A DNA stretch of 60,716 nt from a virus. The notes under the pieces were generated by a model that saw nothing but the letters and a program-made list of their open reading frames with translations, searched no databases and was not told the origin of the DNA. Below, one piece after another: positions 30,184 through 37,892 of this stretch. The stretch is from IMG/VR virus record IMGVR_UViG_3300010392_000328, positions 1 to 60,716 of that record. One strand, 5' to 3'. The first letter of the stretch is position 1; each line of letters begins with the position of its first letter. Position numbers and translations under genes: made by a program.

Positions 30184-30534
30184 ATGAGCGATAATGTAGT
30201 TATATTCCCAAAATTAAAAAAAGATACACTTCCTCAAACTAAAGAAGAGATAACTTCGAAAGTTGCAGAAAAAAGAACCGAATACGCCAGGATGGTAGCC
30301 GAAGATTTGTCTTTCGGGGTTGTGGAAAAAATACTTAAAGAGGGTATGTCTTTTGATGACCCTAAAGTGGCAGCGAATTTGATGTTGATGTTCGGTGTCA
30401 TTGAATCTATATGTATGAGGTGTATAGGTCAAGAACATGAGGTAAGTGATCTAGCAGACAACGTTGTGGAAATAAATGACCATAGAGCATTGATAGACGA
30501 GGTCCTAGATTACCTTAGTGAAGAAATACCTTAA
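30184..30534 (+). CDS. Hypothetical conserved-looking phage protein
   Basis: 116 aa from ATG 30184 (AGGATG six bases upstream; ATG 30178 is too close to it). The N-terminus MSDNVVIFPKLKKD resembles T4-like proteins beginning with a short FP strand. The rest is helical and acidic. It lies directly before RNase H and may take part in replication. Unproven. Confidence 0.55.
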   Translation: MSDNVVIFPKLKKDTLPQTKEEITSKVAEKRTEYARMVAEDLSFGVVEKILKEGMSFDDPKVAANLMLMFGVIESICMRCIGQEHEVSDLADNVVEINDHRALIDEVLDYLSEEIP

Positions 30535-30546
30535 CGGAGAAATATT

Positions 30547-31404
30547 ATGATTTTAGTAGACTATAATCAGGTGGTTATAGCAACTCTTTTTGCATCTATA
30601 GGTAATCACCATGATGTGGATGTTGACGAAGACCTTCTTAGGCATATGATACTTAACAGTATCCGAGCCATAAACAACAAATTCAAAAACGAATACGGAA
30701 ATCTTGTTATATGCGCAGATGGTAGAAACTCTTGGCGCAAAAGCTATTTTCCCTACTACAAAGCCTCCAGAAAAAAGAATCGGGAAGAATCAGAAATAAA
30801 CTGGGAGCATGTATTTTCTGCTCTAAATAATGTCAGAAATGAACTTATAGAATTCTTCCCATATAAAGTCCTGCACTTTGAGAATGCAGAAGCAGATGAC
30901 TGCATAGGGGCTCTATGTCACGAATACGGTGCGTTGCTAGGAGACGGGCAAGAAAAGATATTGATTGTTTCTAGTGATAAAGACTACATTCAATTGCAGA
31001 AATATTCTAATGTCAACCAATACGACAATATTCGCAACAGGTGGTTGACTAACTCGGACCCCGACCAGTACCTTGTGGAACACGTTCTGAAAGGTGACAG
31101 AGGAGACGGTATACCTAATATCCTTTCTTCCGATGACTGTATTGTCGCAGGTGTTCGCATGAAACCAATGACCAAAAAGCGAATCGAAGAATACGGCGAC
31201 CCTAGCAACATAACCGACGAAACAATTCTTAAAAACTATAACCGAAATAAACTGATGATCGATCTGGCTATGATACCTGAAGACATCTATAATGCAATTA
31301 TCGAAGAATACAAAAACCAAAAAGTAGTTGGCAGGGATAAATTGTTCAGTTATTTTGTATCGAAGAAACTCAAGAACCTACTTACAGATATAGGAGACTT
31401 TTAA
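30547..31404 (+). CDS. rnh: RNase H / 5'-3' exonuclease (T4 Rnh, FEN-1 family)
   Basis: 285 aa, near T4 RNase H length (305). Metal-binding acidic residues appear in order: D5 in MILVDYN, CADGRNSWRK near 57-66, NAEADDCIGAL near 117-127, VSSDKDYIQL near 144-153, and GDRGDGIPNI (helix-hairpin motif) near 182-191. It removes RNA primers and flaps from lagging-strand fragments, working with the DNA ligase at 25539. Weak AACGGAG upstream. Confidence 0.9.
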   Translation: MILVDYNQVVIATLFASIGNHHDVDVDEDLLRHMILNSIRAINNKFKNEYGNLVICADGRNSWRKSYFPYYKASRKKNREESEINWEHVFSALNNVRNELIEFFPYKVLHFENAEADDCIGALCHEYGALLGDGQEKILIVSSDKDYIQLQKYSNVNQYDNIRNRWLTNSDPDQYLVEHVLKGDRGDGIPNILSSDDCIVAGVRMKPMTKKRIEEYGDPSNITDETILKNYNRNKLMIDLAMIPEDIYNAIIEEYKNQKVVGRDKLFSYFVSKKLKNLLTDIGDF

Positions 31405-31406
31405 CA

Positions 31407-31850
31407 GTGGCTAAAAAATCTATAGGCGAAATCGTTTTCGAGGCAGCCGAGATGAAAAACCGCAAAGACAAGATCGAATGGCTACAAAAATGGGACAACC
31501 AAGCCATTCGAATCGTATTGAAATATATGTACGATAAGAATATTAAATTTCTTATCCCCGATACTCCGCCCCCATATAAGCCTTCAGAATTCCACGACAT
31601 TGAAGGCATGATGTATAAAGAAGCACGTCGTCTTCGTATATTCGTAGAAGGTGGCGGCTACGACAATCTCAACCAATTGAAGCGGGAGTCTTTGTTTATC
31701 TCTCTCCTTCAAGATGTGGATAAAAGAGACGCGAAACTTTTGTGTGCGATGATAACAAAAAAAGCCTTGAAGGGTTTGCCTAAAAGTGTTATTAATGAAG
31801 CGTACCCGGGACTAATTGAAGAAGTAGCTAATGAGGAAAAAAGTGGCTAA
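31407..31850 (+). CDS. Conserved T4-superfamily protein of unknown function
   Basis: 147 aa with GTG start. The segment FLIPDTPPPYKPSEFHDIEG followed by a Tyr/Arg helix and RESLFISLLQDVDKRDAKLL resembles a family common in T4-like cyanophages and other marine phages, always of similar length and near replication genes. No catalytic motif is visible. Its first 15 coding bases (GTGGCTAAAAAATCT) recur at the start of the next gene. Confidence 0.65.
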   Translation: MAKKSIGEIVFEAAEMKNRKDKIEWLQKWDNQAIRIVLKYMYDKNIKFLIPDTPPPYKPSEFHDIEGMMYKEARRLRIFVEGGGYDNLNQLKRESLFISLLQDVDKRDAKLLCAMITKKALKGLPKSVINEAYPGLIEEVANEEKSG

Positions 31851-32004
31851 AAAATCTTATCGCAAATTTCGTACAGAATTTGAAGACGAATGGGGCGACG
31901 ATGATGAGAATATTCGCCGTAAAAACGACAAATTGAAATCTCGAAGAGATAAACGTCGAGATAAGAATAAGGATCGTTACGGTTTTGATGAGGATACCGA
32001 ATGA
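31843..32004 (+). CDS. Small, highly charged protein
   Basis: 53 aa from GTG 31843 (GAGGA upstream; ATG 31831 is an alternative without RBS). Alternating acidic and basic runs (FEDEWGDDDENIRRKNDKLK; SRRDKRRDKNKDRYGFDEDT), probably disordered. It overlaps both neighbours. It may be a small scaffold or RNA-binding peptide. Function unknown. Confidence 0.55.
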   Translation: MAKKSYRKFRTEFEDEWGDDDENIRRKNDKLKSRRDKRRDKNKDRYGFDEDTE

Positions 32005-32606
32005 GACGTAATTTGTATGAGGATGTTATTTTAACAGACATCGACGGTGTTGTACTTAATTGGGTGCATAGTTTTGACCAACTAGCTACCCTGAACGGTT
32101 TGCAATGTGTGGTATATGACCAATATAGCATCCATAAGCGGTATGGCATTTCTCCCGAGCTTTCTAAAAGGTTGGTGGATGACCACAACAACGGCCCTAG
32201 GGTCGGGAACATTAAACCATTGCGAGATGCGGTAAAATACATTCGCATGTTGCACGAAGAGTTTGGTTATGTATTCCACGGAATAACCGCTTTGTCTCCC
32301 ACATCCGAAAATTACAAGTACAGGCGAGAAAACCTGGATAGGCTATTCGGTGAAGGTGTTTTTGAAAAGATTGTATTGACAGACAATTCCGAAGCTAAAG
32401 ATGGTGTGTTGGAAGATTACAAAGATACCTCTTGTTTGTGGGTTGAAGATCTTTCTGAAGCTGCACATATGGGAATTAAGCATGGGCTTAGGCCCGTACT
32501 TATGAAACAACTTTGGAATCAAGATGACATTCTATATCCCGAAGTGAGTAGGGTAAACTCTTGGAAAGAAATTTACCAAATGGTTAAGGACGAAGCCACG
32601 TTTTAA
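32001..32606 (+). CDS. HAD-superfamily phosphatase
   Basis: 201 aa. The nucleophile motif is LTDIDGVVLNW (about 10-20), with DxDG typical of HAD phosphatases. ALSPTSENYKYRRENL supplies the second-motif Ser/Thr region. LWVEDLSEAAHMG near 152 gives the acidic motif in modified form. Possible substrates are nucleotides or polynucleotide 3' phosphates; a healing role for the RNA ligase would need such an activity, but no kinase domain is attached. ATGA overlap at the start. A terminator follows. Confidence 0.75.
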   Translation: MRRNLYEDVILTDIDGVVLNWVHSFDQLATLNGLQCVVYDQYSIHKRYGISPELSKRLVDDHNNGPRVGNIKPLRDAVKYIRMLHEEFGYVFHGITALSPTSENYKYRRENLDRLFGEGVFEKIVLTDNSEAKDGVLEDYKDTSCLWVEDLSEAAHMGIKHGLRPVLMKQLWNQDDILYPEVSRVNSWKEIYQMVKDEATF

Positions 32607-32612
32607 AATATA

Positions 32613-32634
32613 GGGTAGGTCTAATAACCTACCC
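32613..32634 (+). terminator. Intrinsic terminator
   Basis: GGGTAGGT, six-base loop, ACCTACCC, then TTAT. It lies 6 bases after the HAD gene. The T tract is short. A late promoter follows at 32645. Confidence 0.65.
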
Positions 32635-32644
32635 TTATAGGCAT

Positions 32645-32652
32645 TATAAATA
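32645..32652 (+). promoter_or_regulatory. T4-type late promoter
   Basis: Exact TATAAATA 33 bases before ATG 32686. CTTTG at 32654-32658 can pair with CAAAG at 32674-32678, which covers the Shine-Dalgarno CAAAGGA. A start about 7 bases after the box would remove the first arm. Confidence 0.6.
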
Positions 32653-32685
32653 ACTTTGTAGAATAAATTTTTGCAAAGGACTATT

Positions 32686-32919
32686 ATGCCTATATATTCA
32701 ATGAAGAACACCGAAACAGGTGAAGAATTTGAAATAGTTTTGAGTATGGCCGAAAGAGAGTCGTACCTGTCAGAAAATACCCATATAATACAACAGTTTA
32801 AGAAATTTCCGGGAATCTGTGACCCGGTTAGAATCGGTGTACATAAGACCGATTCAAATTTTCGTGATGTTCTCCACAAAGCAAAATCAGCTCATGCGGG
32901 GTCAACCATAGAAACTTAA
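32686..32919 (+). CDS. FmdB-like phage protein
   Basis: 77 aa from ATG 32686. MPIYSMKNTETGEEFEIVLS and SMAERESYLSENTHI follow the start of FmdB-type regulatory proteins, but the zinc-binding Cys pairs are absent. The C-terminus (IGVHKTDSNFRDVLHKAKSA) matches T4-superfamily homologues of unknown function. Late promoter in front. Confidence 0.6.
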   Translation: MPIYSMKNTETGEEFEIVLSMAERESYLSENTHIIQQFKKFPGICDPVRIGVHKTDSNFRDVLHKAKSAHAGSTIET

Positions 32920-32938
32920 ACAAACAGATGAGGTATTG

Positions 32939-33670
32939 ATGTCATCAAAACGCCGTTCACGCAAATCAAAAAAACAAGTAGAGCGCGGAGCAAAGTGTAT
33001 TCTAAATAGTAATTTTGGAATGTGCGAGATATTCCCTTCTACAAAGAATCAAGAAAAAGTATTCGAGTTTTACGATAGCGGAAAAAACATCGTACTGCAC
33101 GGCAGTGCGGGGACAGGTAAAACTTTCTTATCGCTTTATTTAGCACTTAAAGATGTATTTGAAGGGGGCGAATATAACAAAGTCGTAATAGTTCGCTCGG
33201 CTGTCCAGACTAGAGACCAAGGTTTCATGCCAGGAAACGGTCAAGAGAAAGAGGCTTATTACGAGGCACCATATGTTGGTCTTGTTAATGAGTTGTTCGG
33301 TAGGGGCGATGCGCACGAAATACTAAAGAAGAAGAAAATTGTTTCGTTTACAACCACATCATTCATCAGAGGCTTAACATACGATAATGCTATTGTTATA
33401 GTCGACGAATGCCAGTCTATGTCAGCACATGAACTAGACACAGTAATAACAAGAGTCGGCAAGAATAGTAAAATCTTGTTTTGTGGAGATACAGCACAGG
33501 ATGACCTAATAAAATCTAAACACGATAAGTCGGGTCTATCTGTCTTTATGCGTATATTGGAAGATGTCCCTAGTTTCGAAAGGGTAAATTTTACCTGCGA
33601 TGATATTGTTAGGTCTGGTCTTGTTAAAGATTACATAAAAGCCAAAGAAAAAGCAGGCGTGGTAATATAA
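32939..33670 (+). CDS. phoH: PhoH-like P-loop ATPase
   Basis: 243 aa. Walker A GSAGTGKT at 55-62, Walker B AIVIVDECQ near 156, and NSKILFCGDTAQDDL near 180, the PhoH signature. Family members are ATPases, linked to the Pho regulon in E. coli, with RNA-helicase-like ties. The gene is a common marker in marine phages. ATG 32939 is preferred to the TTG directly upstream. The N-terminal 20 residues are strongly basic. Confidence 0.9.
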   Translation: MSSKRRSRKSKKQVERGAKCILNSNFGMCEIFPSTKNQEKVFEFYDSGKNIVLHGSAGTGKTFLSLYLALKDVFEGGEYNKVVIVRSAVQTRDQGFMPGNGQEKEAYYEAPYVGLVNELFGRGDAHEILKKKKIVSFTTTSFIRGLTYDNAIVIVDECQSMSAHELDTVITRVGKNSKILFCGDTAQDDLIKSKHDKSGLSVFMRILEDVPSFERVNFTCDDIVRSGLVKDYIKAKEKAGVVI

Positions 33671-33680
33671 GGAGAAGAAT

Positions 33681-33983
33681 ATGCCCGAGATAGCTAGAGG
33701 AAACCAAACAGACACAGTTTCTACAGGACACGGGTGTGACAGTACGACAACAACGGACACTTGCTCTGCTAAGGTCTTTGTTAACGGTATAGGCGTTGTC
33801 AGAGAAGGCGACACCAACACCGTACATACTGTACCCTCTGGGGCGGTTTGTGTGCCTCACACTGTTGCTCTATCTACGTTTTCTTCGAAGGTTTTCGTGG
33901 AAGGTCTCGGCATAGGAAGAAAAGGCGATGGGTATGGTTCTGAGGTTATTACCTCAGGATCAGCCCAAGCATACGCAGGTTGA
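33681..33983 (+). CDS. PAAR-domain spike-tip protein
   Basis: 100 aa: IARGNQTDTVSTGHGCD, VFVNGIGVVREGDTNTVHTV, VFVEGLGIGRKGDGYGS. Repeated G-D-x turns with His and Cys for a metal are typical of PAAR tips that sharpen the central spike of contractile tails (T4 gp5.4). It is encoded among replication genes on the plus strand, far from the virion block. GGAGAAG upstream. Confidence 0.85.
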   Translation: MPEIARGNQTDTVSTGHGCDSTTTTDTCSAKVFVNGIGVVREGDTNTVHTVPSGAVCVPHTVALSTFSSKVFVEGLGIGRKGDGYGSEVITSGSAQAYAG

Positions 33984-33984
33984 T

Positions 33985-34653
33985 ATGTTTAGACACGTAC
34001 CCAATAAAGTTTCTTTGCCTGAATTAGAGTGCGAAACTAAGGATACTGGAAGAGTATACATAACGCCAGAAGGAAATATTTATCCTTCTATAACGACTGT
34101 CCTTGGTGCTAAACCTAAAGACGGGTTAGACGAATGGCGTAAAAGAGTTGGTAGTGCCGAAGCAGATAAAGTCCTAAGACAGGCCGGCGTCAGAGGCACT
34201 ATTATTCACCAAATGGCCGAAGATTACCTGAATAATAAACCGGACTGGGCACAAGGTGCGATGCCGGTCAATATGTTCACATTCAATTCCATAAAGCCCA
34301 TACTAGATAGATCTGTCGATAACATATGGGCTCAAGAAGTTCCTCTTTACAGTGACAGATTTAAGATTGCGGGTAGAGTGGATTGCATAGCAGAGTTTGA
34401 CGGTGTGTTGTCTGTCATCGACTTCAAAACATCTCGAAAAGAGAAAAAGAGAGAATGGATAACCGACTACTTTAGGCAAGCCGCATTTTATGCTGCAGCA
34501 TTTTACGAAAGAACAGGTGTCGCCATTAAGCAATCCGCTATCATCATGTCTGTAGATGACGGAAATCCGTTAGTGTTTAGACAAGGTACGTTCGAATATC
34601 TTGACGGTCTGGTAGAAGCAAGAAACTATTACAAAAAAGTAAGAGGCATATAA
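33985..34653 (+). CDS. PD-(D/E)XK exonuclease (Cas4/RecB/MGME1-like)
   Basis: 222 aa from ATG 33985. VRGTIIHQMAEDYL near 68-81 supplies the upstream His/Glu motif. GRVDCIAEFDG near 131 and LSVIDFKTSRKEKKRE near 143-158 give the D...DxK catalytic core, and FRQAAFYAAAFYERTG the downstream Gln helix. Such enzymes degrade single-stranded DNA ends in recombination-based replication. It starts 1 base after the PAAR stop. The longer frame from 33928 only shadows the PAAR gene. Confidence 0.85.
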   Translation: MFRHVPNKVSLPELECETKDTGRVYITPEGNIYPSITTVLGAKPKDGLDEWRKRVGSAEADKVLRQAGVRGTIIHQMAEDYLNNKPDWAQGAMPVNMFTFNSIKPILDRSVDNIWAQEVPLYSDRFKIAGRVDCIAEFDGVLSVIDFKTSRKEKKREWITDYFRQAAFYAAAFYERTGVAIKQSAIIMSVDDGNPLVFRQGTFEYLDGLVEARNYYKKVRGI

Positions 34654-34664
34654 TAGGAGATACT

Positions 34665-35006
34665 ATGCAATTCATTAGTGTGAATGAACACAAATACGTT
34701 ATTATGGACGCCATAGTTACAAACCACAAGGGCGTCAATGAATATTGTCTCACGTTTACATTCTTCGAAGAATACCCCGATGGTGCTAACAATAAAGGGT
34801 TTACTCTAGATACTGGAATCTACGGAACGAGTATCTGTGATTTATTTATGAAAGTCAAACAAATTTCGTACACCGGAATGTTAGATGAACTAGAAGTAGC
34901 TTCTATAGGTATTGTCATAGACAGCACCACAGGGGACAAGGTAGAAGATATCGACTGGAATCAATGCGAACAGTTGGTGTCAGGCGAGGCGTACAATATC
35001 CATTAA
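34665..35006 (+). CDS. Hypothetical protein
   Basis: 113 aa, acidic, beta-rich (HKYVIMDAIVTNHKGVNEYC; NNKGFTLDTGIYGTSICDLF). TAGGAG upstream. No family recognised. Confidence 0.6.
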   Translation: MQFISVNEHKYVIMDAIVTNHKGVNEYCLTFTFFEEYPDGANNKGFTLDTGIYGTSICDLFMKVKQISYTGMLDELEVASIGIVIDSTTGDKVEDIDWNQCEQLVSGEAYNIH

Positions 35007-35013
35007 AAAGGTG

Positions 35014-35042
35014 TAGACACACTAAAGAAGTTCACTTATAAC
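35014..35042 (+). promoter_or_regulatory. Sigma70-type promoter
   Basis: TAGACA (35014-35019), 17 bp, TATAAC (35037-35042), 28 bases before ATG 35071. It would drive the 35071 gene and the Dda-like helicase. No long inverted repeat is visible here. Confidence 0.6.
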
Positions 35043-35070
35043 TATGGCATACACAAGGAGATAAAACACT

Positions 35071-35598
35071 ATGATGTATGATCGTAACGGACTTCAACTT
35101 TCACCCGCAGACAACACTCTTAACTCGTACCGTAACACTTCTGTTGACCTTAAGCGCGGTGTGTATAACGCGTATGCCCGGGCAGCGTATCGCGGAAAAA
35201 ATGTTTGGAGCATGTACACTATCGGAAAATTTAAAGATCCTCGCGATGCGGCATTTGTGGCGCAAGAATTCGAACAGACCCACGATAAAGAGTTCGTCCG
35301 CCAAATGACCACAGACGGTCTTTGGGCAGAATACGCTAAAGAGTTTGCCGAGAAAATTGACATTCCGGTCTGGAGCTTTCCTGCCGAAGGTCTTCTGATT
35401 GAAGACATTAAAAACGACTACGGGTATAAACAGAACTACGTCTCCGACGCGAAAGCAGCATTGGTAGAAGCGCTGAAAGTGTTTGGTGTCACACCCCCTG
35501 CTCTCAAAGAAGTACCTAGTTTCATCAAAAAAGTCGAAAAATATTATGAAATGGGCCTCTCCTATCGAGAAGCCGCAAAGAAAGTAATCGGAGCATAA
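35071..35598 (+). CDS. Hypothetical protein, possible AP2-like DNA-binding segment
   Basis: 175 aa with AAGGAG upstream. Residues about 31-65 (YNAYARAAYRGKNVWSMYTI, then GKFKDPRDAAFVAQEF) resemble the three strands and helix of an AP2 DNA-binding domain. The C-terminal 45 residues are helical with a likely HTH (YYEMGLSYREAAKKVIG). DNA binding is therefore plausible. It starts the unit with the Dda-like helicase (TAATG coupling). Confidence 0.55.
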   Translation: MMYDRNGLQLSPADNTLNSYRNTSVDLKRGVYNAYARAAYRGKNVWSMYTIGKFKDPRDAAFVAQEFEQTHDKEFVRQMTTDGLWAEYAKEFAEKIDIPVWSFPAEGLLIEDIKNDYGYKQNYVSDAKAALVEALKVFGVTPPALKEVPSFIKKVEKYYEMGLSYREAAKKVIGA

Positions 35599-36704
35599 TG
35601 AATTTAACAGAACAACAAGGCAAAGCAATTGCTGAAGTGACCAATTGGCTAAAGCATCTTTCGAAAAAGAAGCAGATATTTAGGCTGTTTGGTTACGCAG
35701 GAACCGGCAAGACTACTATTGCGAAGTATCTAGCAGACAATACAGAAACAAAGGTGGTCTATGCCGCATTTACAGGTAAAGCAGCACTGATGATGGCCAA
35801 AAAAGGTTGTCGCGGTGCGTCTACTATCCATAGTCTAATATACAAGACGGAAGAAAAAGCTGATGGTAGTGTAAAGTTTATCATCAACAAAAACAGTCCG
35901 ATTAAGTATTCTGACATCGTAGTGATTGACGAATGCTCTATGGTGAATGAGGAGTTAGCCAAAGACATTATGTCTTTTCGGAAGCCTATTCTGGTTATTG
36001 GAGATCCGGCCCAGCTGGCCCCCGTGAAAGGTACCGGTTTTTTCACCAATGCCGAACCAGATTTTCTACTTACAGAAATTCACCGGCAAGCCAAAGATAA
36101 CCCTGTACTATACCTAGCAACTAGAGTAAGAGAAGGCATGTCAATTGACGTCGGAACTTATGGCGAAAGTAGAGTCGCTTCTATTGGCAAAGTGACTGAA
36201 AGTGATATTATTCAAGCGGATCAAATCTTAGTAGGGAAGAATAACACTCGAATTTCGCTCAACAAATTTGTCAGAGCCCACAAAGGCTTTCCGGGAGTTT
36301 TTCCTTTGAAAGGCGATAAGTTGGTTTGTCTTAGAAACGATAATACTATGGGCATTTTTAACGGTGGTATATTCAATGTTTCTGCCGATAGTATGCCCGC
36401 AAGGTCGAAGAAGGGGTGTACTCTTATTCCGGTTACTAGCGAAGATTTCCCTAACAGACCAGCTATATCTGTAAAGGTTCGAGATGAGTTCTTTAACGGT
36501 GATCCTAATACTGTAGATTGGCGAATACTGAAAGACACACAGCAATTCGATTACGGTTACGCTTTGACTACACATAAATCACAAGGATCTCAGTGGGAAA
36601 ATGTTATGATTTTTGACGAAAGTAATGTTTTCCGAGAACAATCTAGAGAATGGCTTTATACAGCACTAACGCGTGCTAGCGAAAAGGTGACATTGGTAAG
36701 ATGA
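35598..36704 (+). CDS. dda: Dda-like SF1B DNA helicase
   Basis: 368 aa (T4 Dda is 439). Walker A GYAGTGKTT at 32-40, AAFTGKAAL (motif Ia), VVIDECSMV (motif II), IGDPAQLAPV (motif III), LTEIHRQ (motif IV-like), YALTTHKSQGSQW (motif V) and LYTALTRAS (motif VI). A 5'-3' helicase used at replication forks and in recombination. It is shorter than T4 Dda between motifs III and V, so the tower or hook domain may be reduced. Confidence 0.9.
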   Translation: MNLTEQQGKAIAEVTNWLKHLSKKKQIFRLFGYAGTGKTTIAKYLADNTETKVVYAAFTGKAALMMAKKGCRGASTIHSLIYKTEEKADGSVKFIINKNSPIKYSDIVVIDECSMVNEELAKDIMSFRKPILVIGDPAQLAPVKGTGFFTNAEPDFLLTEIHRQAKDNPVLYLATRVREGMSIDVGTYGESRVASIGKVTESDIIQADQILVGKNNTRISLNKFVRAHKGFPGVFPLKGDKLVCLRNDNTMGIFNGGIFNVSADSMPARSKKGCTLIPVTSEDFPNRPAISVKVRDEFFNGDPNTVDWRILKDTQQFDYGYALTTHKSQGSQWENVMIFDESNVFREQSREWLYTALTRASEKVTLVR

Positions 36705-37048
36705 ATACAAACGAAACAATAACGGTTTTTTCTGCTCTTGTGCAGGTAATATTTATGGTGTTGGTGGGTTATGGTTTTTTGTGGGCTGTTTATCTGTTAA
36801 TCGCACTAATATTGACGAATTCTGCATTGACAATGCTAGAATTGTTTGTTATATCTTACAACAGGGGAAGTATAGACGTAGAAAGTCAGATACCTAAAAG
36901 ATTGGCATTTTTGCAAAGCGCGGTTGTGTTGGCTTCTACAGTAACAGTGTATGTTAGCGGTTATGCACTTATCGCAGGATTTGCAGGTTTTTCGACTATA
37001 TTCAACGCATTGCTTAGCTTTGTGCCCGAAAAAGAAAAACAAGACTAG
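36701..37048 (+). CDS. Integral membrane protein
   Basis: 115 aa with three hydrophobic spans (VFSALVQVIFMVLVGYGFLW; YLLIALILTNSALTMLELFV; VVLASTVTVYVSGYALIAGF) and a charged C-terminus (VPEKEKQD). ATGA overlap with the helicase gene. Function unknown; the topology is not holin-specific. Confidence 0.65.
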   Translation: MNTNETITVFSALVQVIFMVLVGYGFLWAVYLLIALILTNSALTMLELFVISYNRGSIDVESQIPKRLAFLQSAVVLASTVTVYVSGYALIAGFAGFSTIFNALLSFVPEKEKQD

Positions 37049-37059
37049 GATAAATACCG

Positions 37060-37248
37060 ATGCTGAAAGCAGTTTTTAATTTGGTCGACTCGGAAAAGGT
37101 CGATAGGATTAAATCGAAATACGAATATTGGGAAGAGTGGTCAGGTAGTCGATTTATTAGGCGACTTAACCCCAACCCAACTAAAGAAACAGTTGCAGGA
37201 TCCGTGTGTGTTTCTGACCCTGTAACCGGAGAATGGAAAGCACTTTAA
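37060..37248 (+). CDS. Hypothetical protein
   Basis: 62 aa, basic (LVDSEKVDRIKSKYEYWEEW). GATAAATA just upstream is one base from the late box, but the spacing is short. No family recognised. Confidence 0.5.
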   Translation: MLKAVFNLVDSEKVDRIKSKYEYWEEWSGSRFIRRLNPNPTKETVAGSVCVSDPVTGEWKAL

Positions 37249-37268
37249 TTATTATGGAGAATATTGAA

Positions 37269-37526
37269 ATGGACAACACTAACGAAAACAGCTACCGTGT
37301 AGCAGCAGAAGAACTTCGCTCATTTGTCGAGCGGTACGAACGCCTGGCTGTTGAGAAGCAAGATATTGCAGAAACACAGAAAGAAGTATTGGCAGAAGCC
37401 AAATCTCGAGGCTACGATACTAAAACTATTCGTAAAATTATCGCACTTCGTAAACGTGACCAGAATGACATCAGCGAAGAAGAAGCAATTCTGGAGATGT
37501 ATAAAGAAGCTCTCGGCATGAGTTAA
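37269..37526 (+). CDS. GapR-like (DUF2312) DNA-binding protein
   Basis: 85 aa from ATG 37269 (GGAG upstream). It follows DUF2312 closely: EELRSFVERYERLAVEKQDI, then EVLAEAKSRGYDTKTIRKII, and the C-terminal EEEAILEMYKEALGM. GapR of Caulobacter forms tetramers that clamp overtwisted DNA ahead of replication forks and stimulate gyrase/topoisomerase IV. The family is characteristic of alphaproteobacteria, hence the host inference. In a phage it could support replication or condense DNA. Confidence 0.8.
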   Translation: MDNTNENSYRVAAEELRSFVERYERLAVEKQDIAETQKEVLAEAKSRGYDTKTIRKIIALRKRDQNDISEEEAILEMYKEALGMS

Positions 37527-37532
37527 ATGTTG

Positions 37533-37582
37533 TTGACATGTGTGTCTCCCTATGTTAAGTTAAGCAAAAGGAGACACACATG
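37533..37582 (+). promoter_or_regulatory. Sigma70-type promoter with 13-bp inverted repeat over RBS and start codon
   Basis: TTGACA (37533-37538), 17 bp, TAAGTT (37556-37561). Perfect arms CATGTGTGTCTCC (37537-37549) and GGAGACACACATG (37570-37582). The second arm contains the Shine-Dalgarno GGAG and the ATG at 37580. The first arm starts within the -35, so it is absent from RNA made by this promoter. Confidence 0.75.
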
Positions 37583-37888
37583 TCTAAAGCAACAGCACAG
37601 AAACTTGTAAATACCGCTAACGAGATGGGATGGTCTGTTGATGTTAGGAATGATGTACTGACAATCACAAAAAACATTAAAGTCGACGATAAAGAATCTT
37701 TCGTGTCGGCAGACTCAGAGTATTACAGCATCCTGAGCATCTTGCCACAAACAAGACCAGGAAGTATTTGGGGCACTGACGGCGGAGGTATCGGTGCTTT
37801 GAGTGCAAGTAAATCTGGTTTGTTTGTTATGAATAAAAGTGGCGGAAATAAGCGAGTCCTGAACGCAATCAAGAAATTTGTAGGATAA
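37580..37888 (+). CDS. Hypothetical protein
   Basis: 102 aa, mixed alpha/beta (QKLVNTANEMGWSVDVRNDV; RPGSIWGTDGGGIGALSASK). A Gly-rich loop in the middle and basic C-terminal helix. Translation is likely gated by the hairpin described at 37533. No family recognised. Confidence 0.6.
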   Translation: MSKATAQKLVNTANEMGWSVDVRNDVLTITKNIKVDDKESFVSADSEYYSILSILPQTRPGSIWGTDGGGIGALSASKSGLFVMNKSGGNKRVLNAIKKFVG

Positions 37889-37892
37889 TGCA

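Noticed and set aside
32001-32606. Polynucleotide kinase/phosphatase partner for the RNA ligase
   Set aside because: The protein has the HAD phosphatase motif only. No P-loop kinase domain is present, so it is not a T4 Pnkp homologue.
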